A DNA stretch of 64,000 nucleotides from Gigaspora margarita (GCA_009809945.1 WTPW01000633.1:14180-78179), one strand, 5' to 3'; positions 1 to 11,722 are shown, counted from the first letter of the stretch. Numbers and translations are program-made. Notes: generated by a model not told the origin, from the letters alone.

Positions 1-75
1 ATAAAATTTTACTAATTTATTCTAACAAAATGCACTAAGTAAACTTGTTCAGCGCCAAAAAATACATATAAATAT
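1..75. repeat. Arm of dispersed AAGTAAACTTGTTC repeat
   Basis: The words CACTAAGTAAACTTGTTCAG and AAAAATACAT match the outer arms of the units arrayed at 10.14-11.42 kb. Only one arm is inside the window; it breaks off at the GC-rich repeat that follows. Confidence 0.5.
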
Positions 76-246
76 ATTCGGACTCAGACCAGTCTGCAGA
101 CTTCGGACCAGACCCGGACCGCACTCATAGTTGAGTCTGAGTCTGGTCTGAAGTCTGAAATTAGTAAAATTTAGAGTCTGAGTCTGGTCTGATCCCGGAC
201 CGGACCCGGACCAGACCAGACCTGGATCGGACCTAGGAGCACTACT
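76..246. mobile_element. GC-rich directional-repeat element, hAT-like right end
   Basis: The stretch is built almost wholly from reiterations of GGTCTGAGTCTGG / GGACCAGACCCGG and stands out sharply from AT-rich surroundings. Its right end reads AGGAGCACTA, like the right ends of the complete elements at 29450-29610 (AAACACTA) and 59480-59745 (GAACCCTA). No left terminus or target-site duplication could be fixed, so membership is inferred. The open frame on its minus strand (49-258) is a by-product of the repeat. Confidence 0.45.
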
Positions 247-473
247 CTCCTTGTTCATTGTCAGTAAAAGCTAAAAGTTTGGTCATGTTTTCATCTGAAA
301 GAATTAGATTTTCTTCTGTCAAGTTTACAATAAAAGATAAAAATTTTTTTTGGTGAACATATTGTGGTATTAACACTTTACTTATTGGAACAAAAATTAA
401 GGGAAATTGAATTTCGTTGGAAGTTAACCTATTCTGTGCAAATTTCTGGACTGTTTATTAGCATTGCTATCCC

Positions 474-1115
474 TTAATTTGTAAAGGTTTGCAGGCAAAT
501 TTGCCTGTATAATTCTATAAATATATCTCTGATTTACTTTTTTAATAATTTAAAATATTTAAATAAAATTTGGATAATAATATTTGAAAAAAAGGATTAT
601 ATTTTTGAATTATTTAATTTTATATTATAAGACAAAAAGTTTATGTTGCTTATAAGCTAAAATATTGAAGTTTGAAGAAATTTTTTAATCAAAAAATAAT
701 TTACAATATCTTGGCGAATTCTTTAAATATTGGTTTTAAAAATATAGTTCCTAATGCAATATTGTAGTTTATATAAAGGATTACAACTTTTATTATTGCA
801 CTTTAAGTGATTTACTTGTAAAAATTAAGACTTATATTAGAAGTAAAAAATTTTTTTATAGACGGAAACATATAAAATTTGAAAAAAACTAAAGAAAAAT
901 TCTATAGTAAAAGTTCCAAAACAAAAACTTCAACTTTTATTTTACCAAAGTTTTTTAATAATTTTAAAAAAATTTTATAATAAAGTTGATAAACAAAAGT
1001 AATATTATATTTTTTACTTAGAAAGTATATAGCAAAAATTAATATTTAAAGTTTTATTTAAAAAATTTAAAATTTTAAAATTTATGCAGGCAAATATGCC
1101 TGCATAACAAATTAA
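474..1115 (+). mobile_element. TTAA-bounded non-autonomous piggyBac-type element (copy A)
   Basis: The element starts TTAATTTGTAAAGG and ends CATAACAAATTAA, so TTAA is present at both borders. Just inside each end lies a near-perfect palindrome, GCAGGCAAATTTGCCTG on the left and GCAGGCAAATATGCCTGC on the right. The interior is AT-rich and non-coding. The flanks beyond TTAA differ (CCC on the left, GTAAG on the right), which supports TTAA as the duplicated target. The ends resemble those of the piggyBac relic at 55716-59397. Confidence 0.65.
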
Positions 1116-1252
1116 GTAAGAATACTAATACATATTAGACTCTTTCTAATCTTTCTTTTTGATGCAAAAAAAGTTTGGAATTTATGTGCTTATTAGTTGC
1201 TGATCTTTAAGTTTATGCATCAAAAGAAATGGAACAAATATATTAGATAAAT

Positions 1253-1430
1253 TTGTCCCTTTTCTATTGACTTAGTAATGATTTGCATGCTTGGATTTTT
1301 AGTTCAAAATTTTAGTTGGAATTGGCCGTTTTGCTTCGAATGATGTTCAAATTCATGTAATAAAAACATAAAAACACAATTATCTCAAAATAATGTTTTA
1401 CCTGATTTGTCCCTTTTCTATTGATGCTAT
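1253..1430. repeat. Short direct repeat TTTGTCCCTTTTCTATTGA
   Basis: The 19-base word occurs at about 1253 and 1408, and related words occur at 10590, 10794, 12598 and 15992. It is the terminal motif of the small inverted-repeat element at 10567-10813, so this is probably a degraded member. The strands between contain no coding signal. Confidence 0.35.
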
Positions 1431-1507
1431 TCTATATATTATTTTTGATATAAATTATTATTTATCTATAAATCAATTAATCATAATTATTTGGATTGAT
1501 ATATCTC

Positions 1508-2065
1508 TTAAAAGCAAATTTGCCTGCAATTTAAAAAATATTTAAGGTTTTTTTAAATAAAACAAAAAATTAATAATTTAGAAATTTTTATTTTATATAA
1601 GATAATATTTGAAATATATTTTATTAACTTTATTATAAAAATTTTTTAAAATTATTAAATAACTTTTAATTAATTAAAGTTCAAAGTTTGTGTAACTTTA
1701 GAGTTTACTATTAAAATTTTATTATATTTTCTAAAATTTGATATATTCCTGAAGCTAAAAAAAAATTTTGCTCTTTAATACAAGTACTAATTTTTACAAG
1801 TAAATCATAAAACATATAATAATGAAATTGTAATCCTTTATATAATCTATAAAGTTGTATTAAGAACAATAGATCTAAAATTAATATTTAAAGAGCTTGC
1901 CAAAAGGTTTAAAATATTTTTTTAATTAAAATTTTTTTTTGAAATTTGTATATTTTAAGTTTATAAGCAACTACAATTTATTTTCTTATAATTTAAATAC
2001 CAATATAGCAAAAATATAATCTTTATTTTTAAATTTTATTGTATAAAATTTTATTTAAATATTTA
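1508..2065 (-). mobile_element. TTAA piggyBac-type element, inverted and truncated (copy B)
   Basis: The interior is the reverse complement of copy A; for example a run near 1822 (TGTAATCCTTTATATAATCT) pairs with ATATAAAGGATTACAA near 774. The left end TTAAAAGCAAATTTGCCTGC keeps the palindromic motif; the right end has lost it. With copy A it forms a large imperfect inverted pair separated by about 390 bases. Confidence 0.55.
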
Positions 2066-2469
2066 AAGGTGAATCTATTTGTTGCCAGTAGTAACAGTAG
2101 GCCTTCACATGGGCCAGATAGAGCTGGATAGTACTAATACCTTGGCCCTACCTATCTATATAAGGGCTCATCTTCCAAGCCCTTACTCTTGCCCTAGGGC
2201 TCAAAATTTGATACCCTACTTAGCCCTAGATGCTTTTGGGCTCAAAAATATGATACCCTATCTGGTCCATAGATGCTCTAGGGCTCAAAATCTGATATCT
2301 GGCCTATAGAGCTCATGGGTACCTGTGGGCTTAAATGCTAATATGCGCATTTATATTAAAATTTATTGATACTACTAATACATGTATAGTAAATACTATA
2401 TATCGATACTACTGATATATGTATAGTAAATACTATATATTAATAAACTGAGATTAAATTCAATAACTC

Positions 2470-2674
2470 TTAGGCTTCCTCCAACCTATTCTAGCTATTC
2501 AATTAATCTGTAATAATTATTTATAGCATTTATAGAAAATAGGAGGTATAATGTCACATGGGTGCCTATTTCACAGTAACACAAATGTAGTTCTGAAATC
2601 TTTAAATGTAAACCTTTTGTTTTTACTTAAATAAAGTTTCAACTATGGCATTTTTATTTTAAAAAAAAAAAAAA
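2470..2674 (+). mobile_element. Short 3'-end retroposon with poly(A) and 14-bp duplication
   Basis: The insert is flanked by the perfect direct repeat AAATTCAATAACTC (2456-2469 and 2675-2688) and ends in an A tract of about 17. The AATAAAGTTTCAACTATGGC segment before the tail resembles the 3' ends of the two long retroposons at 20088 and 21967. It is best read as a 5'-truncated copy moved by a LINE-type machinery. Confidence 0.65.
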
Positions 2675-2833
2675 AAATTCAATAACTCATCACGTATTAC
2701 TACCAAAATTAATTAAAACTGATATTGATATATCACAAACTTTTTATATTATATCATATAAAGATCAATTTCGATTATATGCAGTTTGCAAAATTATGAA
2801 ATTATGTGATTAAAAAAAAAGAAATTGATATTA

Positions 2834-3042
2834 ACCAATACATATCAGTAGCATATAGGTTGCATATAGGTAAGGTAGATCGATATTGGTAACTAATAGT
2901 AATATACAGGGACATCCAAATAGTGCTAAGAATAAGATAACAGGATGTTCCTATATGTTACTGTTATGTTACCAATATCGATCTACCTCCTATTATCATA
3001 CCTATATGCAACCTATATGCTACTGAATATATTGGTTATATG
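2834..3042. mobile_element. Foldback MITE
   Basis: The left arm (AACCAATACATATCAGTAGC and onward through TAGATCGATATTGG) pairs with the right arm (CCAATATCGATCTACC through GCTACTGAATATATTGGTT). Nearly the whole 200 bases can fold on itself. Confidence 0.65.
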
Positions 3043-3060
3043 GCAGATCTATTGTAGAAT

Positions 3061-3116
3061 AATGGGTACATACTGAAAATTTTGTTTCCTATAATGTACC
3101 TAGTATGTACCCATTT
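3061..3116. repeat. Hairpin AATGGGTACATACT / AGTATGTACCCATT
   Basis: Fourteen-base arms surround a short AT-rich loop immediately after the foldback at 2834-3042. Confidence 0.55.
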
Positions 3117-3671
3117 CATTAATTCAACCTGTGTGATAGTATTCAATATTTAAGAGTAAAAAAATCCAGATATTAATATATATAGGCTAGGTGCTGGGAA
3201 AGGGCCCAAAATAACAATTTTTTCAAAAGACTTTTTTTTACATAAATTAATTTAGAATAAGATTAGAATCAATTTTACTTAAAAACAAAGATAGTTTTAT
3301 AATAAAAATTTGCAGTATAGCTCTTTAAAGATTGTATTTTCTAATGATTTATTATAAAATTTATAACATAAAAATTGATTTTTTGATGTTTTTTTTTTGT
3401 CAATTTCTACCCTTTTCTTAGCATTTAGCCCATATAATTAAAAAATTATGTGAGATAATTGGCTGTGCAATGTATTAATAGGCTGCTCTAGAGACCATGG
3501 GCCAGGTAGTAGCAGTACCCAAGCCCTACTTGTATAATCTAGCAGCTTATATTTTTAGCCCTTCTCTACTCTAGGGCTTGTAATTTGTTGCTCAAGCCCA
3601 GCCTCATGGTATTACTCTTAGGGTACCTATGGGTAGCCCTGGCCCATGTGAAGACCTAAGTAACAGCACTA

Positions 3672-4480
3672 GTGTGTGATCGACCAATTAGATCACAGGA
3701 TCATGTGTAATATAGAAAATACAAAAGCTTTGATTTTTTTGAAAAATCACTTTTAACTTAAAATTTTGTCTATGAACCTACTTTTTTTTATACGAAAAAA
3801 AATTTCTTGCAAAATTTACTATATACAAAACTTAAGTGTAGAGGATACATAGATCAATTTTCATATGATATATATGGCAAATTAAAACCTTATATAGAGA
3901 ATAAAAATATGCCACTGATAAAAATTTTTGAGAATACAATTAATTTTTTTCAAAATTTTATATTTTTATAAATTAAAATATGCTTTTTCTAAAAAAAATA
4001 AATTTTAATAAACAAATTATTTTAAAAAAGTATACTTGTATATATTATAAAGTTTGCTGCAGTAGTCTCAAATTTGCTGAAGTTATACAAAATTGTTAAT
4101 TTTGATTGGCTAGATTATATGATCATCATATGATTTTTGTAAACAAAAAATTATTACCCAATCTCTAACTACATATTTCTCAGTGTATATCTAACCAATA
4201 TTAATGATTTTACTACCATTAGAATTACAAATACCTTTTCTACAACTTTTAAAATAAATTTTAAAATAACTTATTTAATAAAATTTTCTTTAATTTTAAA
4301 AAGAAAAAATTTTTGCAATCAAGATCATATAAAAAATGATCTATGTATCCTCTACCCTTAACTGAACCCTAACTAAAGCTCTAACCACAACCCTAATGAT
4401 AATAAGTTTTGATGCTTTGTTTTGTTTTGATTATAATATTATACAATCTAATTGGTCAATCATGCTCTAGTTACTGTCAC
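3672..4480. mobile_element. Element with terminal inverted repeats GACCAATTAGAT
   Basis: TGTGATCGACCAATTAGATC on the left matches the reverse complement of ATCTAATTGGTCAATCATG on the right. A second inner pair, GTAGAGGATACATAGATCA, occurs near 3839 and inverted near 4335. The core is AT-rich and non-coding. The right arm contains ACCCTAACTAAAG, a telomere-like word also met in other elements here. Confidence 0.55.
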
Positions 4481-4504
4481 TGCCAGTGACAACTATATTT
4501 TTTC

Positions 4505-4588
4505 ATATTTAAATATTTAAAAAACTAAATTAAAAAATTTTTATAGAAAAATTGAAGGCAAATTTGCCTGCAATTGCTTACCATTTAA
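4505..4588. mobile_element. Fragment of TTAA palindrome-ended element (copy C)
   Basis: It keeps one end only: GGCAAATTTGCCTGCAATTG followed by CCATTTAA. The terminal TTAA served as landing site for the MITE at 4591. Confidence 0.45.
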
Positions 4589-4590
4589 GG

Positions 4591-4737
4591 GGGTTAGTTA
4601 AAGTGGAGTGAAATTTAGTTAGGGTTAGGGTTGCCTTTTTGATGCAGTTAGAAGAATTTTTATATATAGATATCAAGAATCCAATTTATGCAGTATGTAG
4701 ATCATATATTGAGTTAACTCTGCTTTAACTGACCCCA
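4591..4737. mobile_element. MITE with 8-bp target duplication ATTTAAGG
   Basis: The element is flanked by ATTTAAGG at 4583-4590 and 4738-4745. Its ends GGGTTAGTTAAAGTGGAGT and, inverted, GGGTCAGTTAAAGCAGAGT pair. It contains TTAGGGTTAGGG near 4618. The 8-base duplication suggests hAT-type mobilisation. Confidence 0.65.
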
Positions 4738-5199
4738 ATTTAAGGGATAATGATTAACAGATCTTTAACAATTGCATAGTCTAGACATTTTTCTGTGACT
4801 ACTACTGTCTTCCTCCTCTATAATCACACAGCCCATATCATGCAAATCATGTAATTGTATAAAGGATTCTATTATGATGTGCTTATAAAAAGAGATTTTT
4901 TTATGTTATTAGTAAGTGATTGCAGAATTTGGTGTAATTATAGAAAGGTTTTACGATGATGTGATTATATAGGAGGTGACTATATAGGAGAAAGACAGTA
5001 TTAACTTTATATATTACAATCCATTAGCAAATTTATATATGCAAAATATTTTGAACTATTTTTCAAAATATTTTAGATCTAATATTTTGAAATATTTTAA
5101 ATTCTTTCAAAATATTTTAGGACTGAAAAACCAAGCTGAATTAGTAGATTTGTAGCTTGGATCATACCAAGTACATATTTGCTAATATTTTCAAAATGT

Positions 5200-5985
5200 T
5201 TCAATGATTATATTGCAAAATCAGATTAGATCTTTGTTTATTTTTTTTGTTTATAATTTAGATCTTCTATTAATATTACATTGTTTTTTCATTTTTGGGT
5301 TGTTTTTTTTTTTGGTTTCATTTCAATTTTTTTTAGTATTGTTTTGTTTTTCTTTTTTTTTATACACTTTACAAATCACCAACCCTAACTTTTTGGTACT
5401 TTGCAAGAAATTCAATGACTTTTTAATACTTTGCACAAGCCAACTCAGCCTTCTGACACTTTGCAAAAACATATATCTGATTTTACCAAGCAATCTCTAA
5501 ATTTTCAAAAACACTTTTTTAGAGAAATAGAGATTTATTTAGTCCATTATTTATTTTTTTGTTTGATGTTTTTTGTTCTTTTTGTTTTTGCTTTTGTTTT
5601 TTTTATTTTTTTTTATTAATTTATTTATTCTGGCACTTTGCGAGAAAAATAATCTAGGCTTTTTCAATACTTTGCAAGCAAACCCATACTTTTCTAGCAT
5701 TTTGCAAGAATATATACATTGATTTCAGCAATTTCTTCATGAACTCTACTTCAGAGAAATGGAGATTTGGAGTTTATTTTTTTTATTCAGTTTGCTTATA
5801 TTTTTGTTTTTTTTTGTTTTTTTCTTTTTACTTATTTTTTAATTTTACTTTTTTTATTTATTTAGCACTTTGCAAAAAACAACTCAACTTTTCTGACACT
5901 TTACAAAAACACTAACTTTAACTTCTCTAGCACTTTGCATAAAGTAATAAATATGAGTGAATATAATAGAGAAGGAAATAATAGC
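5200..5985. repeat. Degenerate minisatellite, ACTTTGCAA motif
   Basis: The motif (T/C)GNCACTTTGCAANAA recurs about every 30 bases in three clusters (about 5385-5475, 5630-5712 and 5865-5945), each separated by a T-rich spacer holding AGAGAAATGGAGATTT. The whole looks like three larger units of about 235 bases. Open frames in the T-rich spacers are not genes. Confidence 0.55.
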
Positions 5986-6239
5986 TAACTGCAGTGTAAG
6001 GAAAATAAGTGTGTTGAGCTAGTATTTTTATAAAATTAGATACAACAAAGTGCAAAAGTAGTTTAAAATATTACTATTGTTTTCAGATTTGTTTTTTTTG
6101 ATATTTTTTCATTTTTTTTTGTCAGTTTTTTTTTGTAAAGAATGTGTATTAATATATAATATATAATAAAATATATAATATTGATTAAAAATATATATTT
6201 AATTAAAATATAATATAAAATAATAATAAATAAAAAAAA

Positions 6240-6455
6240 ATTGTATCAGTTTTTGATAGAGCTGACCATAATCCCTAGTTTTCTATTGAAAATTAGTGTG
6301 ACAGGTCGCATCTGGGTATCTTAGGATAGCCAGATGATGCCAGGCTTGCAATTGGAGGGTTAATTATATACAAATCATAGAATAGTATGTAAACTTATTA
6401 ATGTAGCACCGACAAGACTATCAAAGTAATAAAAAAAAATAAATAAAAAAAATAA
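6240..6455 (+). repeat. Possible truncated SINE tail
   Basis: A segment containing ATCTTAGGATAGCCAGATGA and GTAGCACCGACAAG ends in an A-rich run and loosely resembles the 3' half of the SINE at 11914-12405. No target duplication was found. Confidence 0.3.
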
Positions 6456-6539
6456 ATAAAAAAATATAAAATTTTATATTAAATTGCCAAACCTTGCAAA
6501 AACTTGTGAAAACCTGTAAAACATTTAAAAATTTGCAAA

Positions 6540-7148
6540 AGTATTATTATATAAATATAATATTATTAATTGATATATTATATCAGATATATATCAATTA
6601 ATATCTATATCAGATATATATCAATTACTATTACTATTGATAGAAATCAGCAGAGTGTTGAGTATCAATATATATCTTAGTCAGTTAGTAATCAATATAT
6701 ATCTATATATAAAATTTGCTAATGTTATTTAAACAGTTTTTTTTATATTTAAACAGTTTTTTTTTAAATTTACATTTTTTTTTATTTAAATTTAAATTTT
6801 TTTTATTTTATTTAATATAACATATTTATAACTTTTTATTTATTTAACATTTTTTTTATTATTATTTTTTATTTATATATAACATTATTTTAAATTTTTT
6901 TTATTGTTTTTATTAGAGGGTTTTTTTAAATTTTTTGGCACTTATTTTTTATAGTTTATTTTTTTTTATTAATTAAATTAAATTTATTTTTTTTTAGTTT
7001 TTATTTTAACTTTTTATTTATCTTTTTGGTTAATATTTTTTTTATTATTAATTTATGTTTTTTATTTTTTTATAATTTATTTTTTTTATTATAATTTTTT
7101 TTTTATTATAATTTATTTTTTTTTATTATAATTTATTTTTTCAATTAT
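6540..7148. repeat. Palindromic TATATC repeats and T-rich tract
   Basis: 6540-6720 alternates TATATCAGATATATATCAAT words that fold on themselves. 6725-7148 is almost pure T/A with TTTTATTATAATTTA reiterations. No coding or RNA gene is seen. Confidence 0.6.
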
Positions 7149-7394
7149 TATAAAATGCACTTATGGTGACCACCATAGGTAAATTAAATTTGCATTAGTA
7201 TGTACAAAATTTAGCAAGGAATTTTTTTTATTAGAGCCCAAAGGTGGTTTCATAAGCAAAATTTTGAGATATGAATGTTTTTTTTAAAAAATAAACAAAA
7301 CAACAAAATTTTATATTACACCTGATCTTAAATTGATTGGCCATTCTAATAGTTTTGTATAACATGGTGTAAAATACCATAGGTGCATTTTAGT
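7149..7394 (+). mobile_element. Hairpin-ended MITE, core family 'GCAAGGAATTTTTTT' (copy 1)
   Basis: The ends TAAAATGCACTTATGGTGAC and, inverted, TAAAATGCACCTATGG pair. The core AGCAAGGAATTTTTTTTATT, GTGGTTTCATAAGCAAAA and ATTACACCTGATCTTAAATT is shared with elements at 21373, 33558 and 54936, whose termini are different. Confidence 0.6.
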
Positions 7395-7599
7395 AAAACT
7401 CTATTTTTTTATTATTATTTATTTTTTTTATTATAATTTATTTTTTTTATTTAATTTGTTTTTTTAAAATTTTTTTAATGTTTTTTACATTTTTTATTTT
7501 TATAATCTATTTTTAAAATAGTAGAAATTACTATTATGATGATTTTATAAATAATAATTACTAGTTATACGAGATAAGTATGAACATATTTTTTTACTG

Positions 7600-8900
7600 T
7601 ATTTTTGATTTTTTTTTTTACTAATACTATTTTCTATATTTTAATAGTTTTTAGTTTTTCACTTTTTTTTTGTTATTATTGTTGTTTATATTAGTACTTT
7701 TTTGTAGTTGGTGTCACTCATGATATTAGTACTTTTTTTTGTCATTGGTTTTATTGTGTCCAATTTGGAATCTCTTTTGTTATCAGTATCATTCATTTTA
7801 TAGTTCTTTCTTTACTTGTATAGCATCTAGAATTCTTTCGTAGCTGATATCAAGGCTCTTTTGTCACTGTTGTTGTTCATTTTGGGTTCTCTTGTACTGA
7901 GATGTTGTCTGAAGTTTTTTTGCTATTGGTATTGCCCAGTCTTGGATTGTACAGTTATATATTTATTTTTTTTACTTTTAATATCATGTTCATATTATAC
8001 TAATTTTTTTAAGTTCAAGATAAGTAGCTATTGCATATTACATTATTGAATATGCTTGTTGATGGTATTGAATTTGCCAAATTTGAGAGTTATACTATGT
8101 CAAATATTCATAATTGGTATAGTAGTATCTTTATGTCATTTGTGCAGTAGTGTCTTTATGGCATTTATGTACTATTTGTATAATATCTTTATATATATAG
8201 TGTTTCTAAGGTGTTTTTATAATGTTTTTTGTAATATGTTTTGTAGTTTTTTTTAATAAAAATATATTATTTTTTTTTGATAAAAATATATTATTATTTT
8301 TTGTTAATAAAAATATATTATTATTTTTTTTTAATAAAGATTTTATTTGAAATAACTAGTGGTAATAATCACTATTTACACAATTCAGGTATAAATAGAT
8401 AAGTTATTCATTTTTTTTTTGTTTCTTCTTTTTTTTTTATATTAGTATATAGTACTAATGTTTATATTTGATCTTTTTTGGATTAATATATTTGTTATTA
8501 GTTTTGTTCATTTCAATGTTCTTTTATTGCAGGCATGTTTACTAGAGTTTTCTTTGTCATTGTTGTTGTCTAGTTTGGAGACTCTTTTGCTATCAGGGCA
8601 TTATCTAGAGCTTTTTTATCAATGGTATTGTCTATTTTGATGTTCTTTTATTGCTGCCATGTTACTGTTAGTAATGTAATTCAGTTTGGAATGATCTTCA
8701 TTATTGGTGCATTACTTGGTATTGTGTTTCTTAATTATATAGCAAAGTATCAGTTTCTATTTAATTATATATATATATTTTTGCTTCAGTATTGTATTTA
8801 TGCAGTACTAATTCTTTACAAGTCAGAATAGATGACGATCATATCTTGTTTTTTTGGTGCATTACTGTTGTTGGTGCTAAGTTTGTATGATGCTGTATTT
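7600..8900 (-). repeat. Degenerate tandem repeat, once possibly coding on minus strand
   Basis: The plus strand repeats words such as TTTTTTGTCATTGGTTTTATTGTGTC and TTCATTTTGGGTTCTC at 60-90 base intervals (longest quoted pieces shortened here to their themes). Read on the minus strand these give Thr/Asn/Lys-rich stretches with frequent stops, for example around 8640-8480. Plus-strand frames here (7861, 8056, 8458, 8622) are hydrophobic shadows of that repeat. No intact gene is supported. Confidence 0.4.
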
Positions 8901-8934
8901 GGTACTTTTTTCGTAGTTTGTTTGTCAGGCTATA

Positions 8935-9109
8935 CAGTCAGACCTCCCTAAATGCACATTGTCAGGACCAGCCCTAGCACGTGCATTTAGAGAGGTATTG
9001 CATTTAGGGAGGTAAAAATCTATAGATGTAATATTAGTTGGGCCCAAGAGAAGACGTGCATTTAGAGAGGTATTGCATTTAGGGGGGTAGCATTTAGGGG
9101 GTCTGACTA
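8935..9109. mobile_element. pogo/Tc1-like MITE, ends CAGTCAGACCTCC
   Basis: CAGTCAGACCTCCCTAAATG on the left pairs with GCATTTAGGGGGTCTGACT on the right, and TA flanks both ends. An internal block TGCATTTAGAGAGGTATTGC is duplicated. The ends follow the pattern known for pogo/Tigger-type elements; a related end lies near 63014. Confidence 0.7.
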
Positions 9110-9660
9110 TATTTTGAGATTAAGTAGATAGAAAAGTTTGCTATTGAGTTAGGGTTAGAGTTAGGGTTAGAGTTGGTTAGATTATATTGGATATTTAGAT
9201 AAATGAAGCAGAGCGAAGGTAACAGCCATAGCAGTAATCATAGAGTTAATGAAGTGAGTCCTATTGGTGTTGCTAACTATAAACAAGCAACACAAGTTGT
9301 ATTGTATATTATAAAATAGTATATAGAAATGTTTAGATGTACCTAGCCAATAGAATAGTTAAAAGCTATAATATATACTAACTGAAGTAATAAAAATCTT
9401 ATTTAGTATTAATTAAAAAATTTTTATATAGAACTATAAATAATTTTTGTAATACATAAAATGGTAATCATTACTACTAGTTATAGTTAGTAAAATTATT
9501 TAATAAAAATATATTATTTTTTATTTTTGTAAAATTTATAATTAACTAATATTATGTATTTGTAATAACTTACATTATTAAAATATATTAATATTAAATA
9601 TATTTTTTTAATATATAAAAATTTAGCTAGCATTTAATATTTAGGCCAGCATACAGTACC
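9110..9660. other. AT-rich spacer with telomere-like words
   Basis: It contains GTTAGGGTTAGAGTTAGGG at about 9148. No coding or element boundary was recognised in the remainder. Confidence 0.5.
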
Positions 9661-9669
9661 TATCCTATC

Positions 9670-9862
9670 ATAAATAAGCACCCTTTTTTAAAATTTTAAA
9701 CTTAAATCTTTTAACAATTAACTCATTAAATTTAATAAAATTTGTTTTATTTTAATTTTATAAATTTATAAAATTAAAATAAATCAAATTTTATTAAATT
9801 ATATAAATTAATTGTTAAGATATTTAAGTTTAAAATTTTAAAAAGAGGTGCTTATTTATAAT
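9670..9862. mobile_element. Foldback MITE, ends ATAAATAAGCACC
   Basis: ATAAATAAGCACCCTTTTTT on the left pairs with AAAAGAGGTGCTTATTTATA on the right, and pairing continues through the AT-rich arms to a centre near 9765. Confidence 0.7.
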
Positions 9863-10139
9863 AGTTATAGTAATTTACTATTATTTGTTTTTTTTGTTAT
9901 TTTTTACAATCTGTGCAGATTATTGAATTGTTAATTGTTAAAGATCTGCACAGAAAATTAAATCTGTACAAAAAATTAAAAAAAATTCTTTTATAATTAC
10001 TAGCAGAGTTGCAGATTTGCTTAATTTTTAATAATTGTTTGTTTAGAAATTTGCACAGAGCTGTACTAAAAAAACTTTCACAATGTAGGTGTAAAATTAG
10101 TAAATTTATATCAAACTTGTAATTTTGTATATCTTTATT

Positions 10140-11425
10140 TGACAAGAAAAGAAAATCAAAAGAATATATAATAAAATATTGTATTTTTTGGTGCTAAACA
10201 AGTTTACTTAGAGCCAAAGTTATAATTAATTAGTAAAAGTTTGCATAATACAGAAGTTTCTATATTTTTATTAATAAAAATATAGAATATTCTGTATCAT
10301 ACAAACATTTACTAATGAATTATAAACTTTCATTCTAAGTAAACCTATTTAGAAACAGAAAATACATTATTTTAGTATATATTCCTTTAATTTTCTTGAT
10401 TTTTAAATTAATATAAGTAAAATTGGTAAATTTTTATCAAAAATATAATTTTGCTTATCTTTATTTAAAAATTAAGAAGTTAAAAAATTGTATATAGTAA
10501 CAATATATTTTTTGTTATTTGAACAAGTTTACTTAGAGCCCAAATTTATAATTTATTAGTAAATATGGGGGTAAGTAAGTAGAAAAGGGTCAAATTTTTT
10601 TTAAGTAAAAGTTTTCTTGACTTTAAACTTAAATATCTTAACAACTATCTTAACAAATTAAATAATTTTTTTTTATTTTAATCCTATATAATTTCAAGAT
10701 TAAAATAAAAAATTTTTTAGCAAATTTGATTAAATAATTGTTAAAATATTTAAATTTTAAAATTAAAAAAATTGTACTAAAAATGATTTGTCCCTTTTCT
10801 ACTAACTCACCACTATATTTGTATAATACAGAATTATCTATATTTTTATTAATAAAAATATAGAAAATCCTGCATTATATAAAATTTTACTAATAAATAA
10901 TAATTTAGGGCACTAAATAAACTTGCTCAGCAATAAAAATACATTATTTTAGCATATATTTATTTACTTATTTTAATTTTTGAAATAAAAATAAGTAAAA
11001 TTGTTAAATTTTCATCAAAAATATAATTTTGTTCATTTTTATTTGAAAAATTAAAAAAATTAAAATAATAAATACCAATTTTTATGTATTTTTGCTGCTA
11101 AACAAGTTTACTTAAGGCAAAATGTATAATTAATTAGTAAAATTTTTCATAATACAAAATTTTCTATATTTTTATTAATAAAAATATAAAAAATTCTGTA
11201 TTATACAAAATTTTCTATATTTTTATTAATAAAAATATAAAAAATTCTTATACAAAATTTTACTAATAAATTATAATTTTGAGCTCTAAGTAAACTTGTT
11301 TAATAGCAAAAAAATACATTATTTTAGTATATATTTAGATTTTTTAGAGCCCAAAATTATAATTGATTAGTAAAATTTTGATAATTAAGACATTTTTTAA
11401 ATTGACCAATCAGAATTTGTCTTAT
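10140..11425. repeat. Array of hairpin-centred repeat units
   Basis: At least three units share the order GTGCTAAACAAGTTTACTTA, TATAATTNATTAGTAAAA, a palindromic centre TTCTATATTTTTATTAATAA with its complement, then the inverted outer arm CTAAGTAAACTTGTT and AAAATACATTATTTTAG. Centres lie near 10265, 10846, 11173 and 11225. A different element (10567-10813) interrupts the array. Confidence 0.65.
10567..10813. mobile_element. Small inverted-repeat element, ends GTTAGTAGAAAAGGG type
   Basis: GGTAAGTAAGTAGAAAAGGG on the left pairs with CCCTTTTCTACTAACTCACC on the right. The inner arms (CTTAAATATCTTAACAA and inverted) also pair. It resembles the foldback at 9670. Confidence 0.6.
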
Positions 11426-11722
11426 TGGAGGTACTTTCATAGTAGATAGATATTATATAATATCTGTTATAGCCCTTAGCTCATTTCAAATATAAGATTT
11501 ATAAAACTTATTCTATTAGTATTATTTTAAATATAATCTATTTACCATTAGCTGTTTTCAAATATAATCTTTTTACTCAATACCTACTTTTTATATATGA
11601 TCTTTTTTTTAAAAAAGAGCTATTTTAGCAATTTTTAAATATGACCTTATGTAAACTGTTTAGGGTCCTCTCTTACCCATATAATTTTATATAGAATTTA
11701 CAAAAAATTTCTCATTACATAC

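Larger units (their letters stand above)
2083..3668. mobile_element. Element with long inverted ends (GGCCTTCACATGGGCC family)
   Basis: The left arm (2083-2335) carries CAGTAGGCCTTCACATGGGCC and several GGGCTCAAAAT words. The right arm (about 3475-3668) carries the reverse complement, GGCCCATGTGAAGACCTAAG, with GCTCAAGCCC words. The arms are far more GC-rich than the core. Two younger insertions, a poly(A) retroposon and a foldback, lie inside. No transposase frame is visible; the open frame at 2079-2309 is a by-product of the reiterated arm. Confidence 0.5.

Noticed and set aside
49..258. Minus-strand open frame of 69 codons
   Set aside because: It is produced by GGTCTGAGTCTGG reiterations; the protein text is a repeat with no domain.
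5204..8831. Several hydrophobic plus-strand frames
   Set aside because: They are T-rich low-complexity DNA within minisatellites with no start context or introns.
9148..9175. Chromosome end or true telomere
   Set aside because: Only a few TTAGGG-like words are present and they lie within interior elements.
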